This document shows positions 14,901 to 23,900 of a DNA stretch of 64,000 bases, one piece after another. The notes under the pieces are model-generated. The model did not search any database, was not told where the DNA came from, and saw nothing but the letters and a program-made list of their open reading frames with translations. Every line of letters begins with the position of its first letter. Position 1 is the stretch's first letter. A program made the position numbers and the translations under genes. The DNA is taken from contig JAINUG010000015.1 in the NCBI GenBank assembly GCA_029706075.1, forward strand, positions 6,346,154 through 6,410,153. The letters run 5' to 3'. This DNA comes from Aldrovandia affinis (Eukaryota; Chordata; Actinopteri; Notacanthiformes; Halosauridae).

Positions 14901-17900
14901 ATACCTGGATCTGTACCGTACCTGGTCTGAGTTCCATACCTGGATCTGATTTGACTTCCTCTCATATTGCGGAAGCATTGACGAGAACGCACAACCAGTT
15001 CTCATTTATCTTATTCCTTTCTTTATCTGTTTCTGTTTCAAATTTCTGTTTCACTGCGACTGTAGTAATTCCATTCTGTAATGTCAGCCCTTTTGTTGTT
15101 ACACTCAACAACAGTGTTGCTGTTTTTTTTTTTTTTATTTGGTGGCCTTGTGTTCAGCTTTGGATGCAGTTACAGTTGTGTCATGCGAGAGCGAAACACC
15201 ATCTGTGGGAAATGCATGATAATATTTATGTGTTTCTTTTCTGTTTTGTTTTCTGTTATGGCTAGCTGAGGCAGGCAAGTATGAATGTTACCCTGTGTAT
15301 GTGCTTTTAAAAATTTTGGTCACAGATGAGTCACAGGTCTAAGGGTATGTTGAGACATGGCTGACAGCATATGTCTTTTTAATTTATTTATTTAATTTAT
15401 TTATTTTTATTTTTCCCCCCTCATCTCATTTGGCCCATATGGCATGTTCTGAACTAAAGCACTAAGCGAGAATTAGACGGCACTCCCCTGTCCCACCCGA
15501 GACTCCTTCCTCCCTCCCTCCCACCCCCTCTGCTTCACCCACAGCCGCAACCAGCTTATCAGAACCGATTCCATACATGCGCCATCCCTGTAATACTGAA
15601 AATGTGTGTTTCTCGGCCAAATTTCGCAGGGCCAGCGCCATATTTGAGAGGTAATGTTTGGGGTGCTTGGTCGCCCTCCTTTAAGCCAGCGTAGAATTCT
15701 CATTCCAGCTGAGTATGTTTAAGAACGATGCGTCTAACGCACCTCTCCTGAATCACTCCGTTTTAAAGCCATCTGCCATGTTATGCACCGCACGCTCACA
15801 ACAGCGAAAAAACCTTTGGAATTACAGATAACGTAAAGTAGCACAAAAACCCTATCCGGATGTGAAAAACAGAAAGACTAGCAGATTTGAGTGACAGGTT
15901 TCCTCTCAAGGGAGAGTTGGCACGAGTGGCAGAAAAACACAATTTCAGGTATTTGCAGTCACATCATGGCATGAGTTGTGTTTGTACCATCAATATTCAA
16001 GACTCCTTACAACGCTGCAGTTTTGTTTTTTATTTATATATCTTCAGTTGCATATGAACCATCGACCTGTGATATTCCTTACAAGGCTGTATTTATTTTA
16101 TTGGCAAATCTCCTTTGGTCTCAACACTTACTGAATGTAAAGGTTGTGATACCAAATGTCGGTGTTAAGCTTGGCAATGACTCACTGCTGCCATCTGTTG
16201 AGCTGTTTGGGGAAACGTTTGGAAGTGAAATCAGTCAGACCAAAAGGTCATTCCAACAAGAGGTTGATGGCCCACTTAGTACAACATTTCTCAGTGTATT
16301 ATCTTCGATGAGAAAAGTTACACCAGAACATTTCAGATTGAAAGGGTCACACAAAAGCTGTGGGGGAGGAGGAGATGGAAATGTTCCTGTCGTGTTTCCC
16401 TGACGATTCATATTCCTTCACCCGCACCATCATTTTACCCTGTCAGATTTCACCAACTGTAGCATGAGAAACTGCAGGGTTTAGGACAAAGAGCACAAAT
16501 GCAAGTTAAAGCCTTCTTTTTCGGTTCAGTTCGGTGTGCTCCTCGTATTGGGCTGGTGAAGTCTCAGGATCCATGATAGAAACCCAACCCCTTTCGCTTA
16601 CCTCTGTCCTGTCCTCAATACACCTTCTCTCATCCAGATTCTGAAACCATCAGTGCCCAGAGCATTGACCAACACTTCGATGATAGAAATCTGTTGCCCT
16701 TTAAATGCTCTTCATCTTATCAGTTACTTGAAGTTTGCGCCCTTCGCAGACATTGTTTATGTAATCCATGCTGTCCAAGAGCGGTAGTGTCAAATGACAT
16801 GAACATAAAACAAATTCTTCTAAAACAATTCAAATAAAGTTGGGTCTGCTGCGATGAGGCTTTTAAACGGCTGGTAATGCCATCGAGTATTACGAATATT
16901 CCAAGCAAAATAAAAGGTAATCTTTATGCCGCCAATTTTAAGGTCAGAATCTTTATTTCTTAGATCTTTATCTTTATTTTTGGAGGAACTCATTTCCTAA
17001 GCAAGTCACGCATGTTGGGTCATTGCATTGAAGGACAGACGCATCGCACTTTGAAAAGGTGTAGACTGAGCGCAGCCGAACCCGGGGCGATCAGTGTCTT
17101 TCTTAGTGTGACTGCCTCTGCGTGTCTCTGTTGCACTCCTATGCCCACAGGTCCTCAGTGAGGCCACAGAGGACAATCTGATCGACCTTGGGCCCGGGTC
17201 TCCGGCGGTGGTCAGCCCCATGGTCAGCGCCGCTCCCCCGTCAAGCCTGCCCCCCGCCGCCGCGCCCTCGTCCACCCCGGCCTCCCTGTCCACACAGCTC
17301 GCCGGCCTCGGTGAGTCTGGCTACTCCTCTTCTACCCGGCCCAATTCCAAAGTGCTAATTAGAGGAAAGAACGAGGCCTCCCGCGTGGTCTAGTGGTTTC
17401 AACGTCCGACGCTGGCCACGGCAACAGAGTCGGCTCTGGTCAGGAGTGCCATCGGGGTGGCAATTGGCTGTCCTCCCCAGGGAGGGGGAGGGAAGCCGAC
17501 ACACACCGTTCGCTGTGCACAGGAGTGGTTCTGGGGTACCGGAATTACAGTCGACGGCAGGACGAGTGCTGTCTCGGAGGAGGCAGCGCTTGTCACTGCC
17601 GGTCACAGGACTACGGCAGCGAACTATGAGGGAAGGGGGATTGAACTAAGCACAGCGGGTAATTGGCTACCAAATTGGGAGAAAAACCGGGTCAAATCGG
17701 AAAAATACAATTATAGAAAGAAGAGAGAACGCGAGCAGCAATTAGGCTCCTGTACACAGCGCTTGCTGTGTCACACAGGGGGAATTGAACATCAGAACCG
17801 AGAGTTCGAGAGGCACTGGGTGATTGCAGGCGGAGGTTATGGCGTCGCTTGCTGGTCAGCGCAGGGCGGAACATCTGATGAAAGGCTGGGAGCGGTTTAT

Positions 17901-20900
17901 CGCGTGGCAGTTGGAACATACGGCGATGACAAGATCGCTGAGTCTGAAGTCTAATCAAATCGACCCTCCTCTGATCATGCACTTCATTACGCTTTTATGA
18001 TGCCGCTCCAGCGGCGTGATTTATCCGAGGCCCATCAGAGAGGTTGTTTTACCGCAGGCGAACGTGGGGTCTCAGGGCTGTTTCTCCATTCTCGCTGTTC
18101 AGACGTGGGCGCGGAGAGTGTGAGCGGCACTCTGAGGTCCCTGCCCAGCTGCAACCCCCAGGATGACTTTGACATGTTCGCACAGACCAGGACCGGCTCT
18201 CTCCCCGATCAGCGCAAACCGTAAGACCTGCTCAGGCGCCACACTCCTAACCCCATCTTCATATTACCTGTTTACTGGTCAGCACTACTCCTGTAGAGCC
18301 AGACCTCCTCCTTATATTTATATAGGTTCTATAGGCCTTTCAGTGTAGTAAATCACTCCGTTCCCTGAGCACACTGGTGCCCCTCTTGATGGTAATTTTT
18401 TTTCTTCCGATTTTGCGATTGACTTTTGCAATTGATTGATATGTATCCCCCTTCGTTTTATGACATCACTTTGATCGCTTAGATGTTGAAGATAAGGCAC
18501 TGTATAAATGTTGTTTTGTGTATTATTGTTATTGCTCTTATTGTAAGCCTTGTGCGTTAGTCATTTAGACCATAAAGGTAGGACACAATGGCTCTCCCAT
18601 ATTGCAGTTGTCCATTTGTTTGTTGCTAGTGTGAAGCACGAAGAACCTCAAGCCCTTGGTGGCCAAGCTTCTGGTCTGGATGCCAGACAACAGAACACCG
18701 GAGGGGTGAGTACAACCGAAGCATGCTGGGACCTGTAGTTTAGATGTTCCTGCAGCATCTCAGGTTCACGTATTAACAGCGAGTGTGTGGATGGTGTGCT
18801 GTAGTGTCGGCTGGCCGACTAATGGGTCAGCTCATAGTTTCTGTCTCAGCTCTGGATCTTTTCTTAGCATGGGATGATGTGCAGTGTGCTGCTGACTTCA
18901 CCTTGACACACAAGGTTCCTGAGCACCAACTAACCTATAAGGGTTTGTCTAGATAGCCTTGCATGGCAGAGAGCCAGTAGGAGTACTATGCAGAAGATGC
19001 TCTTGTCCCAGGGGACTCACATAGCTTGCGTTTTACACGCTGTCAAGTTGTCCCGCTGAATATTGAAGGAATCTGCTTTAGTTTAGTACCTTGCTCAAAG
19101 GTGCAACAGCAGTTCTGACATCCAGGATTTCAACCTCCACCCATTTGGGTTACAAGTCCTTTATCCTTTCCTTAATTGTTCTAAAAATGCAGTTCCTCAA
19201 TCAGTGCTTCACAGATATTCCCAGGACCTTCATAGCACTTTGTTATGTAAAGATAGATAGAGGTAACCTTCAGACTTTCAGAGCAGACATTCAGTGCTGG
19301 GCAGGTCAGTCGGTTGTTATGGATAGATTTTCTATTTGGGTTAGTTCAAATTTCATTTTATTGCCCAAGTCCTGGAAAAACCTGAAAAGGAGCCATGACA
19401 GATATCCTAGAAATGTCCAGTCCTCTCAGAAGTTGTTGGCTACAGAAACCCTCCAACTTCTTTTCCAGCTCCTGCCTGGTCATTTGTCATATTGTACTCG
19501 GTTAATAGCATAACTTCAGACACTGTTGGACTGCAGCATAACTTAAGACACAGATGGACTGCAGTCAAATCGCAGTGCAGAGTAAATGTTCTTACTATTC
19601 GTGTTATTGCTCTGTGTGTAAATGTAGGCTAAATATATATTTTTGGCCTATTATTTTGCTGTGCTACTACAAATATTTATCATTAGAATGAAGTAGGACT
19701 ACTATATGTTCTCAAGTATAGCAGAGCAGGAAGTACACCTTGCATTAGTAGGCAACAGATCTCCAAATCAATACTGATGACTTGGAAGATGCCATTAATG
19801 AACCCTGTCCCAAACCTGCAGCGGTGGAAGTGTCTGGACATAGCTGGACTTTGATCAGAAGATGCACGTTTACCGTGTTAGCGTTGTGGCTGCCATGTAT
19901 CAAAGTTTATAGGCATGGAACGTATAAGCACAAAAAAAATCCATGAGGCACACAATGCGAGTTCACATGCCAATCAGATACTGTCAAGCTGATACCGAAG
20001 GCCCTAAAATCGCTCATAATAGCAAACAAACACAAATGCAGTAAAATCACTCATAGCAGTTTAATTTGAGATAAAATAAGGTGTGTAAACTGAGTAAAAA
20101 CCAGATACTGTAGAAACGGTAAGTATGTATAAAGAATATTTAAAAGGAAAGAGTGAGACTGTAGCCCAGTGACGGGTTAAGTAAATATCTATTTCAGACT
20201 GTTCAGTAGTGGATTTGGGTTGCATTACGCAACATGAAAAGCTTCATGGAAACATAATTGGAAGAGTGACATATTAGTTCCCTGTTGCATATATTAATAT
20301 TTGCACAGAATTTTGTAATATCAACTGAGGGGAAAGAGGAATGATAAGGATAGAGGCTTTTAAGTGAAGCGAAAGGTCTTGAGCCCCAGACAACAACAAT
20401 ACTTTTTTTTAATTGGATTTATTTCTGTATATTTTTCCTTTTTATTTTTTGTTTACTTGTTTTGTCATCAAAAAATATTTCCTCTTCCGTTTTTTTGGTG
20501 TGAGTTGTGCATATCTTTTGTTTGGCTTGCTCTGTTGATTATGGCCAGCTGTTTTCCTTCATATTTATAAGCCATTCTCTGTTGTTGATTCAGCTGAGGG
20601 TAAAAGGTGGTAACGCAGACTTGGAGCCAATAGACAGCTGGCTTATTACCCAAGGAATGGTGAGGATGTCACCAGCACTGCTGCTCCTCAGTGTCGTGCC
20701 CCCCCCGTGTCCCTGTTCTGTCCCTCTGCCCCGTCATGTCCCCTGACTGTGCCCCCGCACTGCTAAAACCAGCCCCCGTCAAACAGTAAAAGGGAGAGCC
20801 TTGATTGACACCCTCCTGGATCCTCCAGATACACACACAAGCGACAATCCTGATGGACGACTGGGACCTCCAGAGTACATTTCAGAACAAACGCATAATT

Positions 20901-23900
20901 ATGCGACTGTCTGCCTCGGGTTTGCACCTAAAATGGCGAGCGTTCGTTCAAAAAGAGTAGCTCTGTTTCTTCATTATAGATAGTACACATACATAGCACA
21001 TTGATATACAGTACTGTGTGCAAAAGTCACCTCTGTCTTGTTGAAGTGAACGTGTTCACTATTAAATAGTGTGTAGGTGTGTTTTTCAGTTAAAATATAA
21101 ATACTGCACATTTGTTACCATTTCATTCATTGCCATTAACAAGAATTGCATGTGTCCTTGGTTGAATATAGCAGAAAGTCCATCCATTTCTGTGGAGTAC
21201 TGTATCTCAAGTGTACATTTGCCAAGTAAATGCTTTTGTTTGGATGCAAACCACAGGCAAATATAATCCAAATACCAACATATAAACTTAAATGGGTGCA
21301 TTTCTAGTACACTCGGTCTGTTTTGGGAACCCCAGAACCCCAGTAGCAGTTCCTCAGGGGTGACTGATTTTTGTTGCCCCTATGTTTTTTTTGTTTGTTT
21401 TTTTTTTTCTTTTTTTTTTTCCAGCTTTTTCTGTGCTCCATGGTTTTAACTGCCTCTCTGCTCTGGGATTGATTTTATGGCTGCTGTACAGTGGTGGGGA
21501 ACACTGTGCTGTTTTTGTTCAGTTTTAATCCTTTGTTTTAATTTGAGCTGTTTCTGCTGATTTCACATTTAATTAGAACCTTCTTTACAGTCTGGCATTT
21601 CCTTCTTTATTATATTTTCACATGCATCGTCCTGAGTTTGAGTTGGCTTTTTGCATTCATCCCTGTTTTTTGGTTTTTTTGCCCTGATTGTTCACCAAAG
21701 CCTAAAACGACCCGGTCGGCTGGTCCAGTCTGCCAGCCCGCGCACGCTCCCACAGAAACGCTAACCTTGCGCGTTCACCCAGGGGTCAGTCGCACACACT
21801 CGGCCACGGTCACGCCAGTCGCACCCCACGGCTTCCCTTTGCTCCGTCCCTTTTACTGTTCGGATTCATTTCACCCTCTCATCTCCACCAGCGTGTTCAT
21901 CGCTCACTGACAATGAAAAGGCTTGCTTGTTCCAATAGAACAGGCTTGGATTTTCATTACGGAAGCACAGAATTAATCTAGGATCCTGTACAGTAGGGAC
22001 GGGAGACTCTTATTGCACGGCAGAACCATAGGGGGTTCAGTTCCCTCAGCATTGACCCCTCTTCCGCCTTCAGGAACTGAAGGCCCTACAGTGGTTTGGA
22101 TTTGACTGATATTGCGTCATAAATGTAATCCCGAATCAGCTGATTTGGAAGTTAGTTCAGTATAGTTTCAGTTAGTCTGCAATACGTACAACTGTGATGC
22201 ATCAACATGCAGTGTGATGGGAGTCTTACTGTCATTCATTGTTTTACTCCCCAGCTGGTTATAATCCAAGCTTTATGAAAATAATGTAGTTGTATACTAA
22301 ATGTAGTCCTGTACTAAGACCCTTAATTAGATATTAACACATTAACAAATGTGCTGCCTATGCAATAGCTTTGTCAATATATTTGTCCAGTTATGTTGTT
22401 GTAGCGAATGTAATGTTTGGATGATTGATGCATTATTGTCACGTCAAAGGTTCTTTCTTTATTATGTTAGCTATTGTGCATTCTCAGATTTTAACAATGT
22501 TGAACTGTTGGATATGTCACCAGTTAATATTTTGACCATTGTAATTCTCAAATTGTACAAAATAATGATAACTACAGTAAGAATGAGGGGCACCTTTCAT
22601 AGTATTGAGATCGAATGTAGGTCAAAAGAAGCAGTAGACCCAGATTTTCATAATTTCATCCACACTACTTTTTATAGATATTAATTTACGCTGTCCATGT
22701 AGATGCCCTTAAAAGAGGTGTTTTTAAAATGCCCTTTATTCGCTGTTGCTGGCAAAAGTGAAGACACCGGGATGTTCTTGAGTGGTTCTCTCAGCTCTCT
22801 TGCTCCTGGGGCTTTTAATATATGCCATTCAGCAGACTATTTTATCCAAAGTGACTTACAGTAGTGAATGCATACATTTTTCAGTATATGTGGTCCCATT
22901 GGGAAGTGAACCCACAACCTAAGCGTTGCCAACTGATTCTGTGTGGCTCAGCTCTACCAACTGAGCCACACAGGACCACCTTTTGAGTTTGTAAGTGCTA
23001 AGTGATAAGCCCCTTTGACCCTATGCCTCTACTACAGTACCTGTACTCTCAACACAGACTTAAGCACATAATTAACGACTGGACTATCATGAGCCTTGAG
23101 TAAGTGACACCTGTCAATTTACACAAAGAGCCAATACTGGGCAAGGTTTGATTCCTGAATCATGCGTCATCTAGAACAGTGAGCACCTGGTTATTTTGGC
23201 CTAAGTGCAAAACTGGAGTCATGGGGTAGCCAAGGATGAAATATCAAGCAGGTGAGACCCTTGCACTTAAGGACCGGTGTGTTTTTAACATTAGTGGAGG
23301 ATTTTATTTCCATAATATTTGATATTGTACTTACTTGTAGTGTTTTGGTAAAAGCTGTATAAAAGCCGTAACAAGATATGAAAGAAGATTCTAGTCCAGA
23401 TTCCTACTGTCACTGAATATGCTTCACAGAGTTTGCCTTGGTTTTGGCTTCTAGTGTTTCTCAATGGTAGATTTGTGTATTTTCTCTCTATCTAGAGATC
23501 CAAAATGTAGTTAAAAGGTTTCTTACACTAGGACAGCATCAAAGGGGAGGAAAAATCTGAAGTATCTCTCCCATGGTTGTTACATTTGTGTGTGATTTGG
23601 AGTAGAGAGGTAAGAGGGAAAATTGCTGCTTAGAAGCATCAAGAATTAGCCTAAGACTAGTTCAGTGAAGTGCACAGATTGTCAAACAAGTGACAGCTCA
23701 TGCCCGGGACAAGAAACTCTCCAATTTGGGTGCTATAATAATACAAATAATTGTATTCATAACACGTTTTATACACAGGGCTAATGACTGATGCACAACT
23801 TTTTCAGTTCCATCATCATTTTTTAAAATTTATATCCAAAACCTGCTCAGTTGCATGTCGCAACTCAGTATTGAGGTTTAGGTGGGACCACGAAGACCTC

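Noticed and set aside
14443..15005. Three overlapping minus-strand ORFs of 164-173 residues (RPGTVQIQV.. repeats)
   Set aside because: All three frames read the same 35-bp VNTR; low complexity and intronic.
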